A stretch of DNA of 64,000 nucleotides from Pseudazoarcus sp963975885 (GCA_963975885.1 CAXBIS010000015.1:1-64000), one strand, 5' to 3'. Shown: positions 1 to 8,993, counted from the first letter of the stretch. The notes: generated by a model from the sequence alone, not told the origin. Numbers and translations are program-made.

Positions 1-938
1 CGCAGCGAGTGCTGCTCCATCTGGATGAAGACGTTGTAGGCGTTCAGGCGGTTGGCCTCACGGAAGGCGGGCAGCTTCTCCCAGGCACTCCAGTCGGTAT
101 CGTCATAGGCCTCGTCGAAGGTCTTGAACTCGTCGACCGCCTCGCCCATCGCCTCGCGCAGGAAGCGCAGATAGTCGCGCGTCATCACCAGGTCGGCCTG
201 CGGATTCTTCGACACCGGACCGTGGCCGGGCACGAGGATCTTCGCGTCGATCTCGAGCAGGCGATCCAGCGCCTTGAGCCACTCGCGCGTGTTCGCGTCT
301 CCGACAAAAGGCACACGGCCGCGAAAGAGCAGATCGCCGGCGAACACGATATCGTCCTCGACCACATGCAGCACGACGTCATCGGGCGAGTGCGTCGGAC
401 CGACGTAGATCACGCGCATGGTCACGCCACCGAGGGTGAATTCGGCACCGTCGTCGTCAAGCCAGACATCGGCCGGCGTCGGGACGGTGTTCTCGTCGAC
501 GAACGGAAACAGGTCGGCGCGACGTTGTTCTAGCCGTGCCAGCACGTCCTCCGAGGCCAGTATTCCCTGCCCGGCCTGGTGCGCCCAGATCTCGATGCCG
601 CGCTTCTTGAATGCCTGCAGACCGTAGTAGTGGTCGGCATGGTAGTGGCTGACGATGACACGTACGATGGGCTTGTCGGTGATGCGGCCGATCTCGTCAA
701 TGAGCTGCTCGCCTAGCATCGGCGTACCCAGCGCGTCGAACACGACCACCCCCTCGTCGGTGACGACGAAGCCGGCATTCGACATGAAACCCTCGTTAAC
801 GGCCGAAGCCATGCCGGCCTTGCCCAGCACGTACCAGGTGTGCGGCGCGACCTGCACGGGCTTCATGTCGATCGCGTGCACCAACGGCGCGACGCAGAGG
901 AGGCACAGCATCATCAGGCGGGAAACGAAACCGGTCAT
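1..938 (-). CDS. Exported metallo-beta-lactamase-fold hydrolase (3' end outside window)
   Basis: Partial gene: 312 codons are visible and reading continues past the left edge. The ATG at 938-936 has GGAGG five bases upstream. Residues 1-22 form a signal peptide ending in VHA, so the protein is probably periplasmic. The zinc-binding signature HYHADH is at residues 98-103, followed by PTHSPDD (181-187), GDLLF (201-205) and PGHGP (237-241), the usual order of the metallo-beta-lactamase fold. The closest families I recall are the quinoprotein-associated or SoxH-type zinc metallohydrolases, but the substrate cannot be read from the sequence. The AT-rich spacer 939-990 upstream (ATTTTTATATATTCATAT) probably holds the promoter. 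Confidence 0.85.
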   Translation of the reverse strand, partial: MTGFVSRLMMLCLLCVAPLVHAIDMKPVQVAPHTWYVLGKAGMASAVNEGFMSNAGFVVTDEGVVVFDALGTPMLGEQLIDEIGRITDKPIVRVIVSHYHADHYYGLQAFKKRGIEIWAHQAGQGILASEDVLARLEQRRADLFPFVDENTVPTPADVWLDDDGAEFTLGGVTMRVIYVGPTHSPDDVVLHVVEDDIVFAGDLLFRGRVPFVGDANTREWLKALDRLLEIDAKILVPGHGPVSKNPQADLVMTRDYLRFLREAMGEAVDEFKTFDEAYDDTDWSAWEKLPAFREANRLNAYNVFIQMEQHSL

Positions 939-1125
939 GCCGACCTCCGTATTTTTATATATTCATATGCTAATTCGCGCATGCCAGTCTGTCGAGTGCA
1001 TCGACCCGGCACTCTTGAAATGGCCCCGGCGACTCCATGTACTATAACGATGAGCCGTCGCCGCGAGCGTGACGCGTTTTGGCGGGTGGTGGCCATCTGT
1101 TTTCAGTCAGTCACGGGAGACTTCA

Positions 1126-1458
1126 ATGAGCACTGCGAAAACTCCGCTGACCGTCGTCTACGACAGCGACAACCTCTCGAGCAAGCTCGAGGTCGAGCAA
1201 CTCCGGGAAAAGGATACCGACAAGACCATGACACTGGTCGACATCGCCTCCGGCGGCAAGGCCGAAGATCACGGCTGCACGACCGACGCGGTGCGCAAGA
1301 GCGTCCATGTGCGCGACGCCGACGGCAAGGTGTTCGCCGGCATGGACGCGATCGGCGCGATGCACGACGCGGTCGGCCTGGGCGGCTACTTCCGCTTCTG
1401 CCGCACGCCGGGCCTGACATCCGGACCGTCTGGCTTCTTCAAGGCAAAGGCGGCCTGA
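1126..1458 (+). CDS. DUF393-like small protein lacking the DCC cysteines
   Basis: A 110-aa protein; the ATG at 1126 follows a GGGAGA ribosome site. The opening LTVVYDSDNLSSKLEVEQL and the later region around DGKVFAGMDAIGAM resemble DUF393 (DCC-type thiol-disulfide oxidoreductases). However, the normal YDGxCxLC motif is replaced by YDSDNLSS, so the redox cysteines are missing. The only cysteines, in HGC and RFC, are not arranged as a CxxC pair. A bona fide DCC protein is encoded at 44793-45176 for comparison. It is probably cytosolic and monocistronic, ending at a strong terminator at 1475. The family assignment rests on weak similarity, and the function is unknown. Confidence 0.7.
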   Translation: MSTAKTPLTVVYDSDNLSSKLEVEQLREKDTDKTMTLVDIASGGKAEDHGCTTDAVRKSVHVRDADGKVFAGMDAIGAMHDAVGLGGYFRFCRTPGLTSGPSGFFKAKAA

Positions 1459-1474
1459 TCTTCGTCACCCGCAG

Positions 1475-1498
1475 ACGCCCGGCACCGCCGGGCGTTTT
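1475..1498 (+). terminator. Intrinsic terminator after the DUF393-like gene
   Basis: A perfect 9-bp stem, ACGCCCGGC / GCCGGGCGT, with an ACC loop is followed by TTTC. It ends exactly where the convergent yaiI gene ends (1498), so it probably separates the two transcription units. Confidence 0.8.
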
Positions 1499-1944
1499 CA
1501 TTTGGCCTGCGCAAGCACGCGGTCGAGCTGGTTGGCAAACTTCTGCCGGTCGGCCTGTCCGAAGGCCGTCGGCCCGCCGGTGTCGACACCGGTGCCGCGC
1601 AGGGTGTCCATGAAGTTGCGCAGATCGAGCAGTTCGCGAATGTTGTCCTTGCCGTAACGCTCGCCGCGCGGGCTCAGCGCCAGAGCACTCTTTTCCACCA
1701 CTTGCGCCGCAAGCGGAATGTCGGCGGTGACCACCAGGTCACCCGTTTCGACACGCTCGGCGATCCAGTCGTCCGCCACGTCGAAGCCTCCGGGAACCTG
1801 CACCGCGCGGATGTTCGGCGCAGCCGGCACGCGCATCATCTGGTTGGCGACCAGCGTCAGTTCCTGCCCGGTGCGCCGGGCGGCACGGAACAGGATTTCC
1901 TTGACCGCCACCGGACAGGCATCGGCATCGACCCAGATGCGCAT
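1498..1944 (-). CDS. yaiI: YaiI/YqxD family protein (DUF188)
   Basis: A 148-aa protein with the DUF188 opening VDADACP (residues 5-11), an ANQMMRVP-like segment and the TADIPLA motif, over the whole usual family length. The family is related to PIN/NYN-like nuclease folds, but no activity is firmly established. The ATG at 1944-1942 overlaps the last base of the CWC gene upstream, so the two are translationally coupled. It is the last gene of the run nrdA-nrdB-CWC-yaiI on the minus strand. Confidence 0.9.
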   Translation of the reverse strand: MRIWVDADACPVAVKEILFRAARRTGQELTLVANQMMRVPAAPNIRAVQVPGGFDVADDWIAERVETGDLVVTADIPLAAQVVEKSALALSPRGERYGKDNIRELLDLRNFMDTLRGTGVDTGGPTAFGQADRQKFANQLDRVLAQAK

Positions 1945-2156
1945 CAGGCGCTCCCGCCGTGGCTCGCGACACAATCGCGACAGACGCAGGCACGGCCACG
2001 CACGGCCTCCGGCAGCGAATCGACAAGCTCGGCGGGAATGCGCACCCCGAGACACCAGCACGGGGTATCGAAATTGCCGCTGCACGCCGGCGCACACTCG
2101 TTGGGCCGACCACACAGCGGGCACTCGGGCGCGGGAATCGGAATCGCGTTCGTCAT
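1944..2156 (-). CDS. Cysteine-rich CWC family protein
   Basis: A 70-aa protein with eight cysteines, including the family-naming CWC at residues 33-35 and pairs CxxC (12-15) and CxCxxC (57-62), a pattern typical of a small zinc-binding protein. The chosen ATG is at 2156-2154. A TTG at 2177-2175 in the same frame overlaps the nrdB stop codon and would add seven residues by coupled translation. The neighbour downstream is yaiI (1-bp overlap). Function unknown. Confidence 0.75.
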   Translation of the reverse strand: MTNAIPIPAPECPLCGRPNECAPACSGNFDTPCWCLGVRIPAELVDSLPEAVRGRACVCRDCVASHGGSA

Positions 2157-2173
2157 CCGTGCAGGATAACCGT

Positions 2174-3280
2174 TCAATCCCAGGTGAGCGTGCCACCGGT
2201 CTGATATTCCGTGACGCGCGTCTCGAAGAAGTTCTTCTCCTTCTTCAGGTCGATCATCTCGCTCATCCAGGGGAAGGGGTTTTCCGCGCCGGGATACAAC
2301 TCGTCAACGCCGATCTGGCGGCAGCGGCGGTTTGCGACGAAGCGCAGGTATTCCTTGAACATCGGCGCATTGAGCCCCAACACGCCGCGCGGCATGGTGT
2401 CCTCGGCGTAGCGGTATTCGAGCTTCACGCCGTGGTCGATGAGTTCGCGGATCTCCTCGCGGAACTGCGTCGTCCACAGATGCGGGTTCTCCTGCTTGAT
2501 GGTGTTGATCAGGTCGACACCGAAATTGCAGTGCAGCGACTCGTCGCGGAGGATGTACTGGTACTGCTCGGCCGCGCCCGTCATCTTGTTCTGACGGCCC
2601 AGCGCGAGGATCTGCACGAAGCCGACGTAGAAGAAGATGCCCTCCATGATGCAGGCGAATACGATCAGCGAGCGCAGAAGCTGCTGGTCGGCCTCCGGCG
2701 TTCCGGTGCGAAAGTCCGGATCGGTCAGGGTATCGATGAACGGAATCAGGAAATCGTCCTTTTCCCGGATGCTGGAAACCTCCTGATAGGCGTTGAAGAT
2801 CTCGCCTTCGTCCAGCCCGAGACTCTCGACGATGTACTGGTAGGCGTGGGTATGGATGGCCTCCTCGAACGCCTGGCGCAACAGGTACTGACGGCACTCC
2901 GGCGCGGTGATGTGGCGATAGGTACCGAGCACGATGTTGTTGGCCGCCAGCGAATCGGCAGTCACGAAGAAGCCCAGGTTGCGCTTGACGATGAGGCGCT
3001 CGTCGGCCGACAGCGCATTCGGGTCCTTCCACTGCGCGATGTCGCGCTGCATGGACACTTCCTGTGGCATCCAGTGGTTGGCGCAGCCGGCCAGGTACTT
3101 GTCCCACGCCCAGTGGTACTTGAAGGGCACGAGCTGGTTGACGTCGGTGGCGCCGTTGATGGCGCGCTTGTCGGCGGCGCGCACGCGACCGGCAGGTGTT
3201 CCAGCCTGCGTTGGCGGCGCAGGAATGGGCGTGTGTGGCGTTGCGGGGGTAGCGGTGATGTTGTCGTCAAAATCGAGCAT
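2174..3280 (-). CDS. nrdB: Ribonucleoside-diphosphate reductase, beta subunit (class I)
   Basis: A 368-aa radical-generating subunit of aerobic ribonucleotide reductase. All metal ligands align by spacing with E. coli NrdB: D109, E140, H143, E213, E247, H250. The radical tyrosine is present as Y147, seven residues after E140, so this is a tyrosyl-radical enzyme rather than the phenylalanine-bearing class Ic type. Residues 1-40 are a Pro/Ala-rich extension. The ATG at 3280 is supported by the start of conserved sequence; upstream in-frame codons lie in a dispersed repeat. It follows nrdA in one operon, separated by 173 bp containing that repeat. Regulation is probably shared with nrdA through the cobalamin riboswitch. 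Confidence 0.97.
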   Translation of the reverse strand: MLDFDDNITATPATPHTPIPAPPTQAGTPAGRVRAADKRAINGATDVNQLVPFKYHWAWDKYLAGCANHWMPQEVSMQRDIAQWKDPNALSADERLIVKRNLGFFVTADSLAANNIVLGTYRHITAPECRQYLLRQAFEEAIHTHAYQYIVESLGLDEGEIFNAYQEVSSIREKDDFLIPFIDTLTDPDFRTGTPEADQQLLRSLIVFACIMEGIFFYVGFVQILALGRQNKMTGAAEQYQYILRDESLHCNFGVDLINTIKQENPHLWTTQFREEIRELIDHGVKLEYRYAEDTMPRGVLGLNAPMFKEYLRFVANRRCRQIGVDELYPGAENPFPWMSEMIDLKKEKNFFETRVTEYQTGGTLTWD

Positions 3281-3317
3281 TTCTTGATTCCTTGCAGTGG
3301 TCTTGTGTGCCGTCATT

Positions 3318-3412
3318 GCGAGCGCAGCGCCGCAGGGCGGATTAGCGAAGCGCAATCCGCCGCATGTCAATCGAATACGGCGCAATGCGCTTCGGTTCGC
3401 GCCCTACCTCGG
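3318..3412. repeat. Dispersed palindromic repeat, copy A (nrdA-nrdB spacer)
   Basis: CAGGGCGGATTAGCG... to ...TTCGCGCCCTAC contains two back-to-back stem-loops (GGCGGATT/AATCCGCC and GGCGCAAT/ATTGCGCC-like) in the opposite orientation to copies at 15351 and 23387. It lies inside the nrdA-nrdB intercistronic region, where the hairpins could affect mRNA processing or relative expression (inference). Confidence 0.75.
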
Positions 3413-3453
3413 CTGCGTCGCTGCGTGTCTCGCCGCGACGGACTCCGCGGTGC

Positions 3454-6234
3454 CTACTGGCAGGCCTCGCAATCGGGATCGTCGATCGCGCAGAACTTGG
3501 GCTCGCCGGCCTGGGCGGTGGCCACCGCGGCAACGGTGGCGGCAACGGCGTTGAGCTCGCCGCCGGCACCGGTGGATTTCTCAGCCGAGCTCGCGCCCAG
3601 CGAGCGCAGGTAGTAGGTGGTCTTGAGCCCGCGCGTCCACGCCAGCATGTAGGTCTCGTGGAGCTTCTTGCCCGAGGCGGCTGCAACGTAGAGGTTAAGC
3701 GACTGCGACTGGTCGATCCACTTCTGGCGTCGCGCGCCGGCCTCGACCAGCCACGCGGGGTCGATCTCGAAGGCGGTGGCGTACAGGCGCTTGAGGTCAT
3801 CGGGCACGCGATCGATCTTGCCCAGCGCACCGTCGTAGTACTTGAGATCCGAGATCATCACCTCGTCCCACAGACCACGACGCTTGAGCTCGGCCACGAG
3901 ATCCCCGTTCACCACGGTGAACTCGCCCGAGAGGTTGGATTTGACGTACAGGTTGCGGTACTCGGGCTCGATGCTGGCGGAGACGCCGACGATGTTGGCG
4001 ATGGTCGCAGTCGGCGCGATCGCCAGACAATTCGAGTTGCGCATGCCGTGCTGCGCGATGCGGCTACGCAAGCCGTCCCAGTCCAGCGTGCTGGAACGGT
4101 CCACCTCGACCGGCACGCCGCGCTCACGCTCGAGCACATCGATGGAATCGAGCGGCAGCACGCCACGATCCCACAGGCTGCCGGCGAAGGTCGAGTAGCG
4201 CCCGCGTTCCTCGGCGAGCGCGTTGGACGCGCTGTAGGCGTGATACGCGACGGCCTCCATCGAGCGGTCGGCGAACTCCACTGCTTCATCCGAGGCGTAG
4301 GCGATTCCCAGCTTGTGCAGGCAATCCTGGAAGCCCATCACGCCCAGACCCACCGGGCGATGGCGCAGGTTGGCGTTGCGCGCCTTGCCGACCGCGTAGA
4401 AGTTGATGTCGATGACATTGTCCAGCATGCGCATCGCGGTGCGGATGGTGCGCGCCAGCTTGTCGTGGTCGAGCGCACCGTCGGCCAGATGCGCGACCAG
4501 ATTCACCGAGCCGAGGTTGCACACCGCGACTTCGGAATCCGACGTATTGAGCGTGATCTCGGTGCACAGGTTGGAGCTGTGCACGACACCGACGTGCTGC
4601 TGCGGCGAGCGCAGGTTGCACGGATCCTTGAACGTGATCCACGGGTGACCGGTCTCGAACAGCATGGTGAGCATGCGGCGCCACAGCGAAACGGCCGAGA
4701 CACGCTTGAACAGCGGGATCTCGCCGGCGTCGGCGCGGGCTTCATACGCCACATAGGCCGTCTCGAACTTCTCACCGTACAGATCGTGCAGGTCCGACAC
4801 GTCCGCCGGCGAGAACAATGTCCACTGGCCATCGTCGCGCACGCGCTTGATGAACAGATCGGGGACCCAGTGCGCGGTGTTCATGTCGTGCGTTCGGCGG
4901 CGGTCGTCGCCGGTGTTCTTGCGCAGGTCGAGGAATTCCTCGATGTCCAGATGCCAGGTTTCCAGATAGCCACACACCGCGCCCTTGCGCTTGCCGCCCT
5001 GGTTCACCGCCACCGCAGTGTCGTTGACCACCTTGAGGAAGGGGATCACCCCCTGGCTCTTGCCGTTGGTGCCGCGGATTTTGCTGCCAAGCGCACGCAC
5101 CGGCGTCCAGTCGTTGCCCAGACCGCCTGCGAACTTCTGCAGCATCGCGTTTTCCTTGATGGCCTGGAAAATGCCGTCAAGGTCATCGGAAACGGTGGTC
5201 AGGTAGCACGACGACAGTTGCGAATGCAGCGTGCCGCTATTGAACAGCGTCGGCGTGGAACTCATGAAGTCGAAGCGCGAGAGCACTTCGTAGAACTCGA
5301 GGGCGCGCGCCTCACGGTCGATCTCGTCGATCGCCAGCCCCATCGCCACGCGCATGAAGAAGCACTGCGGCAGCTCGATGCGGCGCTCGTCGATGTGCAG
5401 GAAGTAACGGTCGTACAGCGTCTGCAGGCCCAGGTAGCCGAACTGCAGGTCGCGCGAGGCATCCAGCGCCGCACCCAGGCGCGCAAGATCGAACTGCGCC
5501 AGCCGCGGATCGAGCAGCTGCGCATCGATGCCACGCTTGACGAAGGTCGCCAGCGCGTCAGGGTAGCGCGCGCCCATGTCTTGTTGCGCAATCTCCTCGC
5601 CCGTCACCTCGAGGCGGATCTGGTGCGCGAGCAGGCGCGCGGTGACCTGGTTGTAGGCCGGTTCGCGCTCGATCAGGCCGCGCGCGGCCATCACCAGCGC
5701 CTTGTGCACTTCGGCGAGCCCGATACCGTCGTACAGATCGCGCATCGCGGCATCGACCACCGTCGCGCTGCATACATCAGGCAGCCCGGCGCACGCGGCC
5801 TCGACGATGGCCTCGAGGCGTGCGCGCTCGAGCGGCTCGCGCCGTCCGGCGATCTCCACGTGCAGTTCGGGCGCCGCGCGCGGTGCCTGCATTGCGCGCT
5901 CGGCCGCGCGCTTCTCGCGGTAGAGCACGTAGGTGCGCGCCACATCGTGCTCGCCACCGCGCATCAGCGCCAGTTCCACCTGGTCCTGGATATCCTCGAT
6001 ATGGATGGTGCCGCCCTCGGGCTTGCGGCGCACCAGCGCGGCGACCACGGTCTCCACGAGCCGGCCGACCTGGTCACGAATGCGGGCCGAGGCCGTGCCG
6101 TGGCTGCCTTCGACGGCGAGGAAGGCCTTGCTCATTGCCACTGCGATCTTTCCGGGGTCGAACTCGACCACGGCACCGTTGCGACGGATGACCTTGAACG
6201 GGGGCAGGGAGAGATCTAGCTGAGGGCGGTCCAT
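3454..6234 (-). CDS. nrdA: Ribonucleoside-diphosphate reductase, alpha subunit (class I)
   Basis: A 926-aa catalytic subunit that reduces ribonucleoside diphosphates. The N-terminus carries an ATP-cone (VIRRNGAVVEFDPGKI, from about residue 15), and a second cone-like region follows around residues 130-215. The catalytic barrel has SSCYLT, the NLCTEITLN loop and the CNLGSVNL segment. The C-terminus ends in CEACQ, the CxxC that passes electrons from thioredoxin/glutaredoxin. The ATG at 6234-6232 is preceded by AAGGAG seven bases away. The Shine-Dalgarno lies in a self-complementary GGAGCTCC that recurs at 6259-6266, and a cobalamin riboswitch sits upstream. Expression is therefore probably lowered when B12 is available. 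Confidence 0.97.
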   Translation of the reverse strand: MDRPQLDLSLPPFKVIRRNGAVVEFDPGKIAVAMSKAFLAVEGSHGTASARIRDQVGRLVETVVAALVRRKPEGGTIHIEDIQDQVELALMRGGEHDVARTYVLYREKRAAERAMQAPRAAPELHVEIAGRREPLERARLEAIVEAACAGLPDVCSATVVDAAMRDLYDGIGLAEVHKALVMAARGLIEREPAYNQVTARLLAHQIRLEVTGEEIAQQDMGARYPDALATFVKRGIDAQLLDPRLAQFDLARLGAALDASRDLQFGYLGLQTLYDRYFLHIDERRIELPQCFFMRVAMGLAIDEIDREARALEFYEVLSRFDFMSSTPTLFNSGTLHSQLSSCYLTTVSDDLDGIFQAIKENAMLQKFAGGLGNDWTPVRALGSKIRGTNGKSQGVIPFLKVVNDTAVAVNQGGKRKGAVCGYLETWHLDIEEFLDLRKNTGDDRRRTHDMNTAHWVPDLFIKRVRDDGQWTLFSPADVSDLHDLYGEKFETAYVAYEARADAGEIPLFKRVSAVSLWRRMLTMLFETGHPWITFKDPCNLRSPQQHVGVVHSSNLCTEITLNTSDSEVAVCNLGSVNLVAHLADGALDHDKLARTIRTAMRMLDNVIDINFYAVGKARNANLRHRPVGLGVMGFQDCLHKLGIAYASDEAVEFADRSMEAVAYHAYSASNALAEERGRYSTFAGSLWDRGVLPLDSIDVLERERGVPVEVDRSSTLDWDGLRSRIAQHGMRNSNCLAIAPTATIANIVGVSASIEPEYRNLYVKSNLSGEFTVVNGDLVAELKRRGLWDEVMISDLKYYDGALGKIDRVPDDLKRLYATAFEIDPAWLVEAGARRQKWIDQSQSLNLYVAAASGKKLHETYMLAWTRGLKTTYYLRSLGASSAEKSTGAGGELNAVAATVAAVATAQAGEPKFCAIDDPDCEACQ

Positions 6235-6235
6235 G

Positions 6236-6266
6236 GGAGCTCCTTGTATGACGTGCGGGGAGCTCC
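6236..6266 (-). promoter_or_regulatory. Candidate SD-sequestering hairpin before nrdA
   Basis: GGAGCTCC occurs at 6236-6243, where it contains the nrdA ribosome-binding site, and again at 6259-6266. The octamer is its own reverse complement, so the two copies can form an 8-bp stem around a 15-base loop and hide the ribosome site. This is a plausible expression platform for the riboswitch upstream. It is inferred from sequence only. Confidence 0.5.
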
Positions 6267-6389
6267 GGACGAAGCTTGGCCTGCCGGCCGCATGGCGCGG
6301 CTAGCAACCTTGCTCGTCGAACGGACAGGGGAGATGGTATGGACCATGACCTCGCCGGGGGCACCCCGCCCCGATTGCGTTGAAGGAAT

Positions 6390-6585
6390 GTCGCGACACG
6401 GCAGGTCTCCTGACTTCCGGGTCATCGTCCGGCGCCGGCCTTCCCGGGATGCACGCAAGGTGCAGGGCCCAGTGGCATGGGTTGGCGTCAGACTCGCCGG
6501 TTACAGTTGCGGGGGCAGTTCCGGATTTGAACCGGATTCCCTTTTCATGCCCGGCCGTGAAGCCGGGCAACCGTGATGCTGGTCT
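6390..6585 (-). promoter_or_regulatory. Cobalamin (adenosylcobalamin) riboswitch
   Basis: Read on the minus strand, the segment contains the conserved core AAAGGGAATCCGGT, then CCGGAACTGCCCCCGCAACTGT, and ends with the B12-box-like GTCAGGAGACCTGCC. The order, spacing and total length of about 190 nt fit the cobalamin riboswitch family. It lies between the end of spoT and nrdA, about 155 bp before the nrdA start. It therefore most likely controls nrdAB, shutting the cobalamin-independent reductase down when B12 is present. This is a known regulatory logic in bacteria that also carry the B12-dependent class II reductase NrdJ. Confidence 0.93.
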
Positions 6586-6659
6586 GGATTCTGGATTCTG
6601 GAGCGGAGGAGGTCAAGCGTCTTTACAACTACAGGTAGTGGGTCGGTTGATTCAACCTA

Positions 6660-8879
6660 CTACATGCTGCGCCCGAAACTGCCGTCGCTGCGGATGCGGC
6701 CGATGCGCATGACTTCCGGCACACGGCGCACCGCACGCATCACGGAGGCCAGGTGCATGCGGTCGCGCGCCTGGATGGTGAGGTTGAGCGAGATGTACAC
6801 GCCCTGCTCGTTGTCCATCGTGACGTTCTGGATGTTGCAGTCGGCTTCCGAGATCGCGCTGGCGACACGCGCGAGCACGCCGCGGCCTTCGCGCGTGATC
6901 ACCTTGAGCGTGACGTCGAAGGTGCGCCCGTGTGCCGCTTCCCACTCGACATCGACCCAGCGCCCACGGTCGCCGCGAATCTTGGCCACCGACGTGCAGT
7001 CGTGGCGGTGCACTTCCAGGCCGCGGCCCTTGCGGATCACGCCGATGATGGGGTCACCCGGAATCGGCTGGCAGCACGAGCCGAACTGCACGGCGATGCC
7101 TTCGGCACCGCTGATGTGGATGGGCGAGATGGACTTGGGCTTGATGACGTCCGGTCGGCCCGACTCCTGATCCTGCGCCTGCACCAGACGCCGCGCGACG
7201 ATGACCGGCAGACGCTTGCCCAGGCCGATCTCGGAGAACACGTCCTTCTTGCTCTTGACGCCGCGATCCTTGAGGAAGCGATCCCACGCGAAGGTGCTGA
7301 TCTGGCCCAGCGTCAGGCCGTGCGGGCGCAGCGACTGGTTGAGCAGACGCTCGCCCAGCGCGACCGATTCCTCGTTCTGCGCATTCTTGAGGAAGTGACG
7401 GATCTGCGCGCGTGCCTTGCCGGTGCGTACATACGACAGCCATGCCGGATTGGGGTTGGCGTGCGCGGCGGTGATGATCTCGACCTGGTCGCCGTTGTGC
7501 AGCTCGGTGCGCAGCGGCATCAGATCGGTGTTGATGCGGCAGGCCACACAGCGGTTGCCGATGTCGGTGTGCACGGCGTAGGCGAAATCCACCGGCGTGG
7601 AGCCGCGCGGCATCGACAGGATCTTGCCCTGCGGCGTGAACACGTAGACCTCGCCCGGGAACAGGTCGATCTTGACGTGCTCCAGGAACTCGGTGGCCTC
7701 GGCCGAAGTGTGCTGCAACTCCAGCAGCGACTGCAGCCAGTTATGGGTGCGCTGCTCGAGCTCGGTGAGCGTCTTCTCGTCATCCTTGTACAGCCAGTGA
7801 CTGGCCACGCCGGCATCGGCGATGTGGTGCATCTCCGACGTACGTACCTGGATCTCGATGGGCGTACCGAAGGGGCCGATCAGCGTGGTGTGCAAGGACT
7901 GGTAGCCATTGGCCTTGGGAATCGAGATGTAGTCCTTGAACTTGCCCGGCACCGGCTTGTAGAGCGAATGCAGCGCGCCGATGGCGACATAGCAGGTGGG
8001 CACGTCCGGCACGATGACGCGAAAGCCGTAGATGTCGAGCACCTGCGAGAAGGACAGGTTCTTCTCGACCATCTTTCGGTAGATCGAGAACAGGTTCTTC
8101 TCGCGCCCGAAGATATCGGCGGCGATACCCCACTGGGGCAGACGCTCCTCGAGCGCCTTGAGCACCTTGCCGACGACCTCGCGACGGTTGCCGCGCGCGG
8201 CCTTTACGGCGCGGTCGAGCACCTGGAAGCGCAGCGGATACTTGTGCTCGAAGGACAGCTCCTGCAACTCGCGGTAGAGCGTGTTCAGGCCCAGCCGGTT
8301 GGCAATCGGTGCATAGATGTCGAGCGTCTCGGTGGCGATGCGGCGACGCTTCTCCGGGCGCACGTGATCGAGCGTGCGCATGTTGTGCAGACGGTCGGCG
8401 AGCTTGATCAGGATCACCCGCAGATCGTTGGCCATGGCCAGCAACATCTTGCGGAAGTTCTCGGCCTGCGCCTCCTTGCGCGAGCGGAACTCGACCTTGT
8501 CGAGCTTGGACAGGCCGTCGACCAGCTCGGCCGAGACCTTGCCGAAACGCTCCGAGATCTCCTGCTTGGAGATGTGGGTGTCCTCCATCACATCATGGAG
8601 GAGCGCGGCAATCAGCGCCTGCGAGTCGAGCCGCCAGTCCGAGATGATGTCGGCGACCGCGACCGGGTGCGAGATGTAGGGGTCACCGCTGCTGCGAAAC
8701 TGGCCCTGATGGGCGTCGGCCGAGAAATGGTAGGCGGCTTCGATGAGCCCGATGTCCTCGGGCTTGAGATAGGTTTCGAGCTTGGCCTTGAGACGACCGA
8801 AGTCGAGCGACAACACGCTCGACGACGGCAGGAAGGGTTCATTCGGGGAGGCGGGCACATCGGTGGCGATGTCCATCAT
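6660..8879 (-). CDS. spoT: Bifunctional (p)ppGpp synthetase/hydrolase
   Basis: A 739-aa RelA/SpoT homologue. The HD hydrolase domain is intact (H71, HD at 95-96 in LLHDVMED, and the later KLADRLHNMRTL). It is followed by the synthetase domain (NLFSIYRKM and the EIQVRTSEMHH segment), a TGS domain (VYVFTPQGKIL, about residue 400) and a C-terminal ACT domain. Together these indicate both making and degrading the stringent-response alarmone. The ATG at 8879 was chosen because GGGGAG precedes it; a GTG five codons upstream has no such site. It follows rpoZ and gmk, the standard order in beta- and gammaproteobacteria. Confidence 0.96.
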   Translation of the reverse strand: MMDIATDVPASPNEPFLPSSSVLSLDFGRLKAKLETYLKPEDIGLIEAAYHFSADAHQGQFRSSGDPYISHPVAVADIISDWRLDSQALIAALLHDVMEDTHISKQEISERFGKVSAELVDGLSKLDKVEFRSRKEAQAENFRKMLLAMANDLRVILIKLADRLHNMRTLDHVRPEKRRRIATETLDIYAPIANRLGLNTLYRELQELSFEHKYPLRFQVLDRAVKAARGNRREVVGKVLKALEERLPQWGIAADIFGREKNLFSIYRKMVEKNLSFSQVLDIYGFRVIVPDVPTCYVAIGALHSLYKPVPGKFKDYISIPKANGYQSLHTTLIGPFGTPIEIQVRTSEMHHIADAGVASHWLYKDDEKTLTELEQRTHNWLQSLLELQHTSAEATEFLEHVKIDLFPGEVYVFTPQGKILSMPRGSTPVDFAYAVHTDIGNRCVACRINTDLMPLRTELHNGDQVEIITAAHANPNPAWLSYVRTGKARAQIRHFLKNAQNEESVALGERLLNQSLRPHGLTLGQISTFAWDRFLKDRGVKSKKDVFSEIGLGKRLPVIVARRLVQAQDQESGRPDVIKPKSISPIHISGAEGIAVQFGSCCQPIPGDPIIGVIRKGRGLEVHRHDCTSVAKIRGDRGRWVDVEWEAAHGRTFDVTLKVITREGRGVLARVASAISEADCNIQNVTMDNEQGVYISLNLTIQARDRMHLASVMRAVRRVPEVMRIGRIRSDGSFGRSM

Positions 8880-8993
8880 GCGCTCCCCGACCACGGCTTC
8901 ATTGCGCGCGAACGCCCTCCTCGGCCAAGGGCCGCAGCGGGGTTCAAAGCGGATCGAAAACCACGATCCTCGCCCAAAAAGGCCTCCTTCAGG

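Noticed and set aside
2157..2177. TTG start for the CWC protein overlapping the nrdB stop
   Set aside because: Coupled initiation is possible, but the ATG at 2156 begins closer to conserved sequence and the extra residues are not family-like. Kept as an alternative only.
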